This document shows, in pieces, positions 30,626 through 38,344 of a stretch of DNA of 38,344 nt; positions within the stretch are counted from its first letter, which is position 1; each line of letters begins with the position of its first letter. The notes under the pieces were generated by a model. That model saw only the letters and a list, made by a program, of their open reading frames with translations. It made no database searches and was not told the origin of the DNA. Made by a program: the position numbers and the translations under genes. This DNA is from CALOCV01 sp942491955 (GTDB taxonomy: Bacteria > Chlamydiota > Chlamydiia > Chlamydiales > CALOCV01), in the NCBI GenBank assembly GCA_942491955.1, contig CALOCV010000032.1, positions 1-38,344 on the forward strand, read 5' to 3'.

Positions 30626-30988
30626 TCAGTGTTGTTTCCGATCATGTTCTTCAAGGTTTGAAGAAGCGACGATGATATTGTATTGTTCATCTCGGGTCAC
30701 ATCGAAGCGTCGTCCCCATCCGTCGTAGATCAACGCTTTTTGATCGTGGACGAGAGGAGAATTTTTGATGACTTGTTCCCAATCGCTGACGGTGAAGTCG
30801 GGATGTTCTGCATCGTAAAGGGAGAGGATGGTTTCGAGTTTTTCTTTTGCGGCTTTTGTTTTAAAGGCTTTCCCCTCTTCGAGGCTTCCTCGATAGTTAT
30901 AAGCGATGACACCTGTGATCATCGCGATGAGGAACATGACGATCATCATTTCGATGAGAGTGATGTATTGTTTTCTTTTTTTTGTCAT
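30626..30988 (-). CDS. gspG: Major pseudopilin GspG
   Basis: 120 residues from ATG 30988 (MTKKRKQYITLIEMMIVMFL), with GGAG upstream. Longer frames to 31210 read through a G-rich repeat and are not used. ITLIEMMIV is the prepilin core, and YDGWGRRFDV corresponds to the GspG 'D.WG....Y' block near the calcium-binding loop. The canonical Gly at -1 is replaced by Tyr (QYITLIE). As the major pseudopilin it would form the periplasmic piston of the type II system. Position equals CT569. Confidence 0.85.
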   Translation of the reverse strand: MTKKRKQYITLIEMMIVMFLIAMITGVIAYNYRGSLEEGKAFKTKAAKEKLETILSLYDAEHPDFTVSDWEQVIKNSPLVHDQKALIYDGWGRRFDVTRDEQYNIIVASSNLEEHDRKQH

Positions 30989-31014
30989 GAGATGACTCCT
31001 TTGTCTACGGTTTA

Positions 31015-31080
31015 TCGCTTGTTTCTTGAGGGAACAGTCCCCCAATCCCCCTTCTTGCGGGGTCTTTGGCCCCAGGCTCT
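31015..31080. repeat. G/C-rich palindromic repeat between gspF and gspG
   Basis: The 110-bp gap between the gspF stop and the gspG start contains GGAACAGTCCCCCAATCCCC followed by CTTCTTGCGGGGTCTTTGGC, a set of G-run/C-run pairs related to the GGGGTTTGGGG units at 27.9 kb. It is the largest gap in an otherwise overlapping operon and could attenuate or stabilise the mRNA there. Confidence 0.45.
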
Positions 31081-31098
31081 CATATGTGTCGCTAGCAT

Positions 31099-32283
31099 TT
31101 ACAAACCAAACGATCCCACATCGGTAAGAGGGAGGAGGATGGCAATGAGGACAGCACCGATTAGAAGGCCCATGATGAGGAGGATAATGGGTTGGATAAG
31201 AGCCATACATTGTTCAATACTTTTTTCCAATTCTTCTTCGTACATATCTGCAATTTTATGGAAAACGTGGGTAGTATTTCCCGATTCTTCTCCGACGGCG
31301 ACCATTCGTGAGACAAGAGGAGGGATATAGGATGAGCGGTTGAGTTCTTGACTGAGTCGTTTTCCGTTGATGATTTGTTGTTCTGCGCGGAGAAGGTCTT
31401 CTTCGATGGGGGCATTTTGCGTCACATCGCGAGCGATACGTAGGGAGTCGATGAGGGGAAGGCCGCCTTGTTGTAGAGTTGCCATGGTACGGGTGAAGCG
31501 AGTGATAGCGCTTTGAACGACGAGGTGACGGATGATGGGGATTTTTAGTGAGGTACGTTGGATCCAGAGGCGTCCTTTGTGGGAGCGCAATTTACGAACA
31601 AGGAAAACAATGGTGATGGCGATGGTGGGAAGGGCGATAACTCCGTAGGAACGGAATCCATGGCTGAGAGCGAGGATCCATTTTGTCATTCCGCTGACGG
31701 CGCGGTCGGCAAAGATTCCTTCGATCGATGGGACGACGAAGCCTAGAAGGAGGAAGATGACGAGGAGGGCGAAGGATGCGAGGATAGCGGGATAGATGAG
31801 TGCGTTACCGATTTGTTTATTGAGTTTCCGTTGTTTTGCTAGGAGGGTGGCGATTTTTTCTAGACTTTTTCCCAGGGTGCCAACGGCTTCTCCTGAGGCA
31901 ACGAGGGAGCAATAAAGGTTATCGAAGGTATTAGGAAAGTTTTTCATCGCTTGGGAGAGGGAGGCACCTGATTGGATTTGTTCTGTTAAGCTAACGAGAA
32001 CGCGGTGGTAGGGTTCTCTGCGGGATTGTTCTTCGATGGCGACGAGGCATTCATAGAGGGGGACACCCGCATCGAGAAGTTGAGCGAGTTGGACGGTGAA
32101 GGCGATTCGATTTTGTCCTTTGAGGTTTTGTTTTGAAGAATTTTTCATCTTTGATGTGATGAACGTCACCATTAATCCTTGGCTTCGCAGTTGTTGTTTG
32201 GCGAAGGTTTCGGAGATGGCTTCGACGATACCGGAGAGTTTATTTCCCTTTTTATCGAGGGCGCGGTAGGCAAAGAGGGGCAT
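31099..32283 (-). CDS. gspF: Type II secretion inner-membrane platform protein GspF
   Basis: 394 residues, normal GspF/PilC length. Begins MPLFAYRALDKKGNKLSGIV, the typical 'F.Y.A.D..G....G.' opening, then two GspF domains: VQLAQLLDAGVPLYECLVAI and TMATLQQGGLPLIDSLRIA. Three membrane segments near 168-190, 215-240 and 370-385. Start ATG 32283 overlaps the last base of the gspE stop. The platform couples the GspE ATPase to the pseudopilus. Confidence 0.9.
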   Translation of the reverse strand: MPLFAYRALDKKGNKLSGIVEAISETFAKQQLRSQGLMVTFITSKMKNSSKQNLKGQNRIAFTVQLAQLLDAGVPLYECLVAIEEQSRREPYHRVLVSLTEQIQSGASLSQAMKNFPNTFDNLYCSLVASGEAVGTLGKSLEKIATLLAKQRKLNKQIGNALIYPAILASFALLVIFLLLGFVVPSIEGIFADRAVSGMTKWILALSHGFRSYGVIALPTIAITIVFLVRKLRSHKGRLWIQRTSLKIPIIRHLVVQSAITRFTRTMATLQQGGLPLIDSLRIARDVTQNAPIEEDLLRAEQQIINGKRLSQELNRSSYIPPLVSRMVAVGEESGNTTHVFHKIADMYEEELEKSIEQCMALIQPIILLIMGLLIGAVLIAILLPLTDVGSFGL

Positions 32284-33893
32284 TATTCCACCTCCTCAAG
32301 ACCTCGCGAGACGCGAAGGATTTCTGCAAGTGTTGTGATCCCCTCTTGGACTAGGTGAACACCGTGGGAGAAGAGGGAGAGCATCCCTTGGGAGAGGGCG
32401 ATACGGCGGAGTTCGATTGCATCGGGGCTTTGAACGATTTGTCTTTTTATTGCGTTATCGATGGTGAGGAGTTCGTAGAGAGCGTGTCTCCCTTTATAGC
32501 CACATCCGTAGCATGATGAACACCCTTTTCCTCGGCAGAGGTAGGGTTGTGAGATGCCGAGGCTAGTCAATTCTTCTGTTGAGGGGGTATAGCTCTCTTT
32601 GCAATCGGGACAGATTTTGCGTACGAGGCGTTGGGCAAGAACACCTATGAGGGAGGACGAGAGGAGGTAGGGTTCGATATCCATATCGACAAGGCGTGTG
32701 ATAGCTGAAGGGGCATCATTGGTATGGAGTGTAGAGAGGACGAGGTGTCCTGTCAAGGAGGCTTGGATAGCGATTTCGGCGGTCTCTTGGTCGCGTATTT
32801 CCCCTAGCATCACCACATCGGGATCTTGGCGGAGGATATGGCGGAGGCCGCGGGCGAAGGTGAGGTCGATTTGTGGTTTCACGCCAATTTGGGCGATCCC
32901 CTTCAGGTTGTATTCGACGGGATCTTCGACGGTCATGATATTCACTTCGTCGCTATTAAGGCTGTGTAATGCGCTATAGAGGGTTGTGGTTTTACCGCTT
33001 CCTGTTGGTCCTGTGACGAGGACAATGCCTTCGGGGAGGTGGATCATTTTTTCGAAGGAAGTGAGGAGATCTTTTGGCATACCGATCCGATCCATACCTA
33101 GGAGAATATTCCCTTTATCGAGGATACGCATAACGATCCGTTCTCCTCCTGTTACGGGGACGGTACTGACGCGGAAGTCGATTTCTCTCTGGCCCAGTTT
33201 CAATTTGATTCTTCCGTCTTGAGGGAGGCGATGTTCGGCGATATCGAGTTTTGCCATTACTTTGATTCGGGTGATGAGGGAGGATTGGTATTCGTGAGCG
33301 GGTGAGTGGCGATTTTGGAGAACGCCATCGATGCGGTAGCGGACGCGCATTCCCGAATCGTTCGGTTCGAAGTGGACATCGGAAGCGCCTTGTTGGATCG
33401 CTTCGGTAAGGATGAGGTTGAGGAGTTTGACAACGGGGGCCTGTCCCATGGAGTCATCGAGTAGGTCGTAGACTTCGACATCGTCGTCATCTTTTTTTGT
33501 TTTCGTTTCCTCTTTTAAGTCGGCGATCATTTGGGATGCGGCCCCATCTTTTTTATTGTAACACTCGTGGATGAGTGTAAGGATTTCGCTACGTGGGGAG
33601 TAGACGGCTTCAATGGTTTCGTTAAGGAGGAATGAGAGCTCTTCTATGGGGGAGAGGTTGAGGGGGTCGGCTGTTGCCACGAGAAGGGTAGCGGCTTTTT
33701 TCTTTAGGGGAACGATTTCGTATTTTTTTGCAAAAGAGTAGGGGATCTTTTGTATCCATTCGGTTTCGATATCGTTGAGTGATAGGGTTTGGAAAACAGT
33801 CATCCCGAATTGTTTTGCGAGGGCGAGGTGGTTGTTATCTTCCACGCTCGTTTTGCTATTGATGAAACCATTGTGTCGATTATCTTCCGTCAT
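32283..33893 (-). CDS. gspE: Type II secretion ATPase GspE
   Basis: 536 residues. An N-terminal GspE domain (MshEN-like, about 25-115) is followed by the ATPase core: Walker A GPTGSGKT (295-302), the Asp box VEDPVEY, Walker B DVVMLGEIRDQETAEI (359-374) and the His box TGHLVLSTLHTND (381-393). A C-terminal zinc site has CPDC followed by GCSSCYGCGYKGR. Complete and apparently functional. Start ATG 33893 overlaps gspD by 14 bp. Confidence 0.93.
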   Translation of the reverse strand: MTEDNRHNGFINSKTSVEDNNHLALAKQFGMTVFQTLSLNDIETEWIQKIPYSFAKKYEIVPLKKKAATLLVATADPLNLSPIEELSFLLNETIEAVYSPRSEILTLIHECYNKKDGAASQMIADLKEETKTKKDDDDVEVYDLLDDSMGQAPVVKLLNLILTEAIQQGASDVHFEPNDSGMRVRYRIDGVLQNRHSPAHEYQSSLITRIKVMAKLDIAEHRLPQDGRIKLKLGQREIDFRVSTVPVTGGERIVMRILDKGNILLGMDRIGMPKDLLTSFEKMIHLPEGIVLVTGPTGSGKTTTLYSALHSLNSDEVNIMTVEDPVEYNLKGIAQIGVKPQIDLTFARGLRHILRQDPDVVMLGEIRDQETAEIAIQASLTGHLVLSTLHTNDAPSAITRLVDMDIEPYLLSSSLIGVLAQRLVRKICPDCKESYTPSTEELTSLGISQPYLCRGKGCSSCYGCGYKGRHALYELLTIDNAIKRQIVQSPDAIELRRIALSQGMLSLFSHGVHLVQEGITTLAEILRVSRGLEEVE

Positions 33894-36342
33894 ATTCTCC
33901 CTCAGGAACGTAGTAGAGATCGCATCCTCTACCGAAGAGAGCGGTTAGAGTATGTTCGAAGAGTTGTTCTTTTTCGGCTTTTCTTGCTTCATTGAGGGTT
34001 GCTAAGAAGGAAGGGATATCGCCTGGGCGGCGGCAGAGTTGTTCGGTACGGAGGCGGCGGAAATCATCGGTTGGGTCGTTGATGATTTTGGGGGTGATGA
34101 AGAGAAACATTTCTGTGCTTTCATCTTCGTTTGAGGAGATTCCGAAGAGTTTACCGATACCTGGGAGTTCACCGAGGAAAGGGATCATTTCTTTATTATC
34201 GTCCGATTTTTTTCTTCTTAATCCTCCGATGATAACGGTTTGTCCATCGGGGATACTGACATAGTTGGTGACATGGCGGCGGGTGACATCGGGGCGTTCG
34301 GGGTTAGATCCTCGTTGGATGGTATCGAAGGTGATATCGGTTTCGAGGGTGACGTAGCTCTCTTTATCGTCATTGTCTTCTGCGAGATGGATGGTTGGAG
34401 TAATGACGATAGTGATACCGTATTGAGCCCTTGTGAAGGCATCTTTTAGGGTGACACCTCTTGCAGTTTCCACTTCAAAGATTCCTGTATTGATGGAGAT
34501 TTCGTCTTCGATAGCGATGGTAGCGGGTGTGTTATTGATCGCAACGACAGAAGGGGCGGCATTGATAGAGATATCGTCTTGAGCCAAGAGGAATTTGTAG
34601 GAGAGGTCGAAGGCGGGGATACCGCAGGCATCTTTCATACGGCTGATGAAGTATTGGAAGACCCCTTTATTTAAAAAATCTTTTTTCGTATCGTTCCATC
34701 GGGCGCCTTGCCGATGATCGTTGGAGGCGGCATCGCCGATACGGAGGAGGTTCATGCCGAAATCGTTTCGATTTCGGATTTTCTTTTCGAAGAGGAGGGT
34801 TTCGATTTGCACCATTTTTTTGGGGACATCGAGTTTTGCGATGAGTTCTTTGAGTTGAGGAAGGAGGTCGGCTTCGACGACCATGATGATCGAGCTTGTT
34901 TTTAGGTCGATGATGAAGTTATTTCTATCTTTATTAGGGTCTTCGAGTTTTTGTGGTTTTCCAGGTTCTATGGGAGCGGGATTTACGATATCGCTTCCTG
35001 ACTGGTAGAAGCTTTCTGCATAGAGTTGTTGTGGGAGGAGTTCTCGTGGATCGGGAGGGGGGATATTCAGATTGGTTTGGTTGATCATCGATTCGGGTTC
35101 GATTCCTTCTACGTTTGGGAAGCCGGATGTTTTCATAAGGCAGTAGACTTTACCCAATACATCGGCAAGCATTTCCGGATCGGAGTGACGGACTTGGTAG
35201 CGGTAGAGGGTTTTTTCTCTTCCTCCGGAGAGATTTTTTTCCACGTTGCGGATCATTTCTTCTGCTTGTTTTACCTCGTCTGTTGAACCTGATAGGAAGA
35301 GCGCTTGGTGGAGGTGGTCGATTTGGATGACTTGAAGAGTTTGGCTTTCTATGGAGGATGACATTCTTTCATTGTCAGGGGGGTAATCGCGATCGAGGAG
35401 GTCTTGGTTATTGGAAAGAGCGTATTCGTTTCCTTGTCCGAAGGTGGCTTGGAGAATTTTGATCATCTCTTCTGCGGGCACTCTTCGTAGAAGGACGACC
35501 TTATATTCTCTTTCTCCTTTATGGCTTTCGACAAACGCGTAGAGTTGAAGGAGGTCGAGGATATCTGATGTGGTACCGATGAGGAGGACTTCTCTTCCTA
35601 GAGAGAAAAGCGCCATGGTTTTTTTATTGATGAATTTTTTTAAAAAATCGTGTGCATGACGGTAATCGGTTGTGGGGGGTGAGAGGAGGAAGGCGACACG
35701 CGCTTCGGGAGGAAAAGAGGTGAGTTCTTTTTTATCGCTTGTGATGTATCGGATACCTCCTGGATTTTCTTGGAGGAGATACACTTCTTTGAGGTAGGGG
35801 TTGTGTTGACGGATGCCAACTCCATTTTGGTTGAGGATGATTTCGAGCATTTCGTTCCAGGAGTTTTTAGGCACGGGAATTTGGGAGTCGATACTCACTT
35901 TGATGGCACCGACTTCAAGGGGGATTAGGTACACGCAATCGGTAGAGCCGTAGTCCATGATGAGTTGTTCGAGGGTTGTTTCGGGTTGATGCCAAAGGCC
36001 GTAGCCATTTTTTCCTTCTTCGATTGCTTTTTGTCGCCACGTCTCTTGGATTTGTTGGAGACGTTGTTGTGTTTTTTGGATTTGGTCGATGAGTGCGATG
36101 TATTCACACTCTTGAGCTTGATTTTGGTAGAGTTGTTGTGCTTGGGCATAGAGAGCGCGTAGGATGGTATGGAGTTCATGGGTATTTTTGTTGACTTCGA
36201 TCAGTTGTTGTTCTGTTTCTGCTGAAAGGTCACTTCTCCCATGGGTTAGGCTTGCTTTTTTCTCAGCAATCGTGAGAGCTGGGAGCAAAAACGGGGTGAT
36301 AAGCAGGATCAAAAAGAAAATGGGTTTGACAGTTTGTTTCAT
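33880..36342 (-). CDS. gspD: Type II secretion outer-membrane secretin GspD
   Basis: 820 residues. Signal peptide MKQTVKPIFFLILLITPFLL, then an unusual Gln-rich helical region (about 40-110, coiled-coil-like), N-domains, and a Pro/Asp linker. The C-terminal secretin domain reads VQIETLLFEKKIRNRNDFGM, NAAPSVVAINNTPATIAIED, VSIPDGQTVIIGGLRRKK and PFLGELPGIGKLFG, ending with FLFITPKII. These are diagnostic for secretins. The long N-terminal helical insert fits chlamydial GspD rather than proteobacterial ones. ATGA overlap with the upstream gene. Confidence 0.92.
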   Translation of the reverse strand: MKQTVKPIFFLILLITPFLLPALTIAEKKASLTHGRSDLSAETEQQLIEVNKNTHELHTILRALYAQAQQLYQNQAQECEYIALIDQIQKTQQRLQQIQETWRQKAIEEGKNGYGLWHQPETTLEQLIMDYGSTDCVYLIPLEVGAIKVSIDSQIPVPKNSWNEMLEIILNQNGVGIRQHNPYLKEVYLLQENPGGIRYITSDKKELTSFPPEARVAFLLSPPTTDYRHAHDFLKKFINKKTMALFSLGREVLLIGTTSDILDLLQLYAFVESHKGEREYKVVLLRRVPAEEMIKILQATFGQGNEYALSNNQDLLDRDYPPDNERMSSSIESQTLQVIQIDHLHQALFLSGSTDEVKQAEEMIRNVEKNLSGGREKTLYRYQVRHSDPEMLADVLGKVYCLMKTSGFPNVEGIEPESMINQTNLNIPPPDPRELLPQQLYAESFYQSGSDIVNPAPIEPGKPQKLEDPNKDRNNFIIDLKTSSIIMVVEADLLPQLKELIAKLDVPKKMVQIETLLFEKKIRNRNDFGMNLLRIGDAASNDHRQGARWNDTKKDFLNKGVFQYFISRMKDACGIPAFDLSYKFLLAQDDISINAAPSVVAINNTPATIAIEDEISINTGIFEVETARGVTLKDAFTRAQYGITIVITPTIHLAEDNDDKESYVTLETDITFDTIQRGSNPERPDVTRRHVTNYVSIPDGQTVIIGGLRRKKSDDNKEMIPFLGELPGIGKLFGISSNEDESTEMFLFITPKIINDPTDDFRRLRTEQLCRRPGDIPSFLATLNEARKAEKEQLFEHTLTALFGRGCDLYYVPEGEYDGR

Positions 36343-37724
36343 CGCGTCTCCTTTATCTCTTGCAGTGCGATCGCCTCTTCCTCGTCATCGTCGTCATCAT
36401 CATCTTCGTCGTCATCGGCAGCGGCGAAGATATGGTGTTCTTTTGTACCTTCTTTATAGAGAGAGGGACTGGATCCTTGTTGGAGGAGGAGTTCGAGAGT
36501 ATGGGATTCGGTTCTCGTCCGGTTATAGAGGGTAGCGAGAAGAATTTGGTGATCTCCCTGTTTTGTGATGCCTTCCAAGATAAAGAGGGGGCCTGAGAGT
36601 TTCCGTTGGACATAGGCATCGATTTCTTCGATCGTATCGAGTTTTTTCCATCCCGATTCTGTGAGGAGTAGCCAATCTTGTGGGGAGAGTACGGCCCGTT
36701 CGTTGCGGAGATTAAAGACGAATTCCGACCGTGTCTTGGCTCCGATGTATTTGAAATCATTCTGCAAATGTTGAAATACCCATGGTTCTGTTGATTTAAT
36801 GAGGTTAAGGAGGACGCGCCCTTTTCCTTCGATATCCCACAGTTCGAACGTCATCAATCTCTCGTCGATTTTTTTTACAACGAGCAGGGGTTTTCCCAGA
36901 GAATCGGAACCGGGTTGCGCAGGGATCCAGCGTTCATTTTCCCAGATGAAGGTATCGCCAATGGTGGCAAAAATGGCATAGGCATCCTCCTTTTCACCGA
37001 ATTCGATTCTTTCTCGTCCTAGGGTATAGCTATACTCTTCTCCACCATGATTTTCAAGGAAGCGGTCAGCACCGAACCATCGGGCGCGCTGACGGACGAG
37101 GAGAGAGCCATCGACCCTCCATTTGCCGAGTTCCCATGCGGTTTTTCCTGGTTGACGAACGAATTCTCGTTCTGTGACGGTGAATTGGGTAAATGGGATG
37201 GGGTGGTGGATGATCTCCCCTTTTTCGTTATGCATGGAGACATTCACGGTTGCTTGATGGTCTTGGGGTTGGATCGTAAGCCAGAGGGATGTTTCCTGTT
37301 GGTTTGGGGATGGGGTATAACGAGGGGGGGTGATATTTTTATCGTATTGGAGGTAGAAAGGTTGGTTTGGGGTGACGGAAAAAATTTGGGGGGAGCCGGC
37401 AAGGGAGATATGGAGAAGGGTATGGTGACCGGCAGCGTCGGGGCGTCCATTTTTTCCGAAATAGGAGATGGACTGCCGTAGATCGGGAAGTTGGAGGGTT
37501 GGTGTTGAGTAAGCGAGGGAGAGTGTGGGGACACGGATGGCTTCGTATTCGCTATTGGGGCGAGCAAATGCATTTTTAGGAGCAGAATAGATTTTTTCTG
37601 GAACAGCAGGATTGATGGGAGTCGATGTGGATGAAGAGAAGAGATAGAGAGCGGATGCGGAGAGGAAAAATAGAGACGTACCACCTAAGGCTAGATTGAC
37701 CCAAAGGAGGTTTTGGCGTTGCAT
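36339..37724 (-). CDS. Operon-leading membrane protein of unknown function (CT573-like position), acidic tail
   Basis: 461 residues. One N-terminal membrane segment (LALGGTSLFFLSASALYLF), then a long periplasmic-type beta-rich region. The C-terminus carries AAADDDEDDDDDDDEEEAIA, a dense acidic cluster. First gene of the block and translationally coupled to gspD (ATGA), so a periplasmic partner of the secretin, perhaps doing the job of the missing GspC or GspL/M, is plausible but unproven. GGGAG lies upstream of the ATG. Position equals CT573. Confidence 0.65.
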   Translation of the reverse strand: MQRQNLLWVNLALGGTSLFFLSASALYLFSSSTSTPINPAVPEKIYSAPKNAFARPNSEYEAIRVPTLSLAYSTPTLQLPDLRQSISYFGKNGRPDAAGHHTLLHISLAGSPQIFSVTPNQPFYLQYDKNITPPRYTPSPNQQETSLWLTIQPQDHQATVNVSMHNEKGEIIHHPIPFTQFTVTEREFVRQPGKTAWELGKWRVDGSLLVRQRARWFGADRFLENHGGEEYSYTLGRERIEFGEKEDAYAIFATIGDTFIWENERWIPAQPGSDSLGKPLLVVKKIDERLMTFELWDIEGKGRVLLNLIKSTEPWVFQHLQNDFKYIGAKTRSEFVFNLRNERAVLSPQDWLLLTESGWKKLDTIEEIDAYVQRKLSGPLFILEGITKQGDHQILLATLYNRTRTESHTLELLLQQGSSPSLYKEGTKEHHIFAAADDDEDDDDDDDEEEAIALQEIKETR

Positions 37725-37753
37725 AACAAACTCCCTAATTAGAAACCGAACGA

Positions 37754-37782
37754 ATTGTATTACAAATATTCAAAAAAAACAA
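37754..37782 (-). promoter_or_regulatory. Candidate sigma-70-type promoter for the secretion operon
   Basis: On the minus strand TTGTTT (37777-37782) and TACAAT (37754-37759) are separated by 17 bp, 30 bp before the ATG at 37724. Fits a housekeeping-type promoter in an AT-rich divergent region; found by eye. Confidence 0.4.
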
Positions 37783-37810
37783 ATCTTTTTACTCCGAATG
37801 AAAAAAAATA

Positions 37811-37838
37811 TTGACCCGTTTACCTCTCCTGTGATAAC
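37811..37838 (+). promoter_or_regulatory. Candidate promoter for the small membrane protein gene
   Basis: TTGACC (37811-37816) followed by GATAAC (37833-37838) at a 16-bp spacing, about 33 bp upstream of the ATG at 37872. The -35 is good and the -10 is weak. Confidence 0.35.
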
Positions 37839-37871
37839 CCTAAGAAAAACCTTAGATAATAGAGGATAGGC

Positions 37872-38246
37872 ATGGATCCAGAACACCGTCCAGAAGGCTC
37901 TGAAGAAGAAAAAAGAAAATTTGTAGAAAAGTTCGAACGGTATGCTACGACTAACAAAGAGGACATGGTTAGCTATGTCGTATTGATTATTGGGATTGTT
38001 TTTCTCTTTTTTTGGGGATGGTTAGGAGGCATACTGATTGGGATTGTCTTTGGTGTTTATTTTGCGCGGGAGATTATCGATTTTTTCAAAGGGATTCATG
38101 GATTCATCGAGAAAGAAGGGATTGTTCGCTCCCTCATATTGCTTGCTACAGCCGTTGCTTTTTTTATACTCAACCCTGCTTTTTTTATTGCAGCAGCCGT
38201 TGGTGTAGGAATTAAAGAGATCCTTTTGAGTTTCAAGAAGAAATAA
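37872..38246 (+). CDS. Small unrecognised membrane protein, 124 aa
   Basis: Acidic/basic N-terminal 35 residues (EGSEEEKRKFVEKFERYATT), then two or three hydrophobic segments (VSYVVLIIGIVFLFFWGWLG, GGILIGIVFGVYFA, SLILLATAVAFFILNPAFFI) and a Lys-rich end. No family recognised. GAGGATAGG precedes the ATG. Divergent from the secretion operon across a 147-bp region. The remaining ~100 bp to the window edge show nothing I can name. Confidence 0.6.
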   Translation: MDPEHRPEGSEEEKRKFVEKFERYATTNKEDMVSYVVLIIGIVFLFFWGWLGGILIGIVFGVYFAREIIDFFKGIHGFIEKEGIVRSLILLATAVAFFILNPAFFIAAAVGVGIKEILLSFKKK

Positions 38247-38344
38247 CCGTTTTTCTAGAAAAATTCTACACTAGTTCATCACTTTGTCGTGATTTTGTGT
38301 CAGTTACACTTGCAGTAATTCCTTTCTATCTCCAATATATTGCC

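Noticed and set aside
30683..31330. 215-codon plus-strand frame across gspG and gspF
   Set aside because: Spans two well-supported minus-strand genes; shadow.
35090..35115. tRNA T-arm-like GGTTCGATTCC
   Set aside because: Lies in the middle of gspD and no cloverleaf can be drawn around it.

Overview
The window looks like a chromosomal segment of a Chlamydiota bacterium outside the classical Chlamydiaceae (an amoeba- or arthropod-type 'environmental' chlamydia). Two things point there. A nine-gene block on the minus strand (37.7-27.8 kb) has the order I recall for C. trachomatis CT573-CT565: an unknown membrane protein, gspD, gspE, gspF, gspG, then four small proteins, three of them pseudopilin-like. 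A degraded ParA (MinD/pGP5-D type) plus pGP6-D pair lies at 3.7-5.2 kb, the same pair found on chlamydial plasmids and chromosomes. The base composition, the many lineage-specific proteins and the heavy load of small repeats fit as well. I cannot name a species.

Layout. 0-2 kb: the end of an FKBP-type prolyl isomerase, then a DUF4143-type ATPase preceded by two identical near-palindromic 30-bp boxes. 2-8.1 kb is a wreckage zone. It holds a MITE, a tnpB-only IS200/IS605-type element whose zinc finger is split by a second MITE, the frameshifted parA and gp6D genes, a divergent adenylosuccinate-lyase-like gene whose start overlaps the gp6D stop, another MITE, and an internally deleted IS256-type element. 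8.1-10.7 kb: four unrecognised same-strand genes, one with a possible permuted papain-like Cys/His pair. 10.9-12.3 kb: a transposase remnant and a mosaic IS5-type element that carries a GxxExxY-family fragment bounded by inverted CACAGAG repeats. 12.4-14.2 kb: a YfiH/PgeF-type protein and a frameshifted queF.

14.2-27.7 kb is mostly lineage-specific. It has two tandem paralogous helical proteins, a HlyC/CorC-type membrane protein, a protein with one membrane segment and a NADAR-like C-terminus, a frameshifted GMC oxidoreductase, a secreted C39-like peptidase-fold protein, a eukaryotic-type protein tyrosine phosphatase with a poly-proline linker (a likely effector), and a protein whose proline-rich repeat tail lies beyond an in-frame stop. 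27.8-37.7 kb is the compact type II secretion/pseudopilin operon with 4-14 bp gene overlaps; its divergent neighbour is a small membrane protein at 37.9 kb.

The main themes are non-autonomous palindromic elements with TA, TNA or TAAA target duplications, seemingly mobilised by IS5- and IS630-type transposases; decay by frameshift, sometimes in homopolymer runs; and candidate host-interaction proteins next to a type II-like secretion operon. All assignments come from reading motifs by eye; no search was run.
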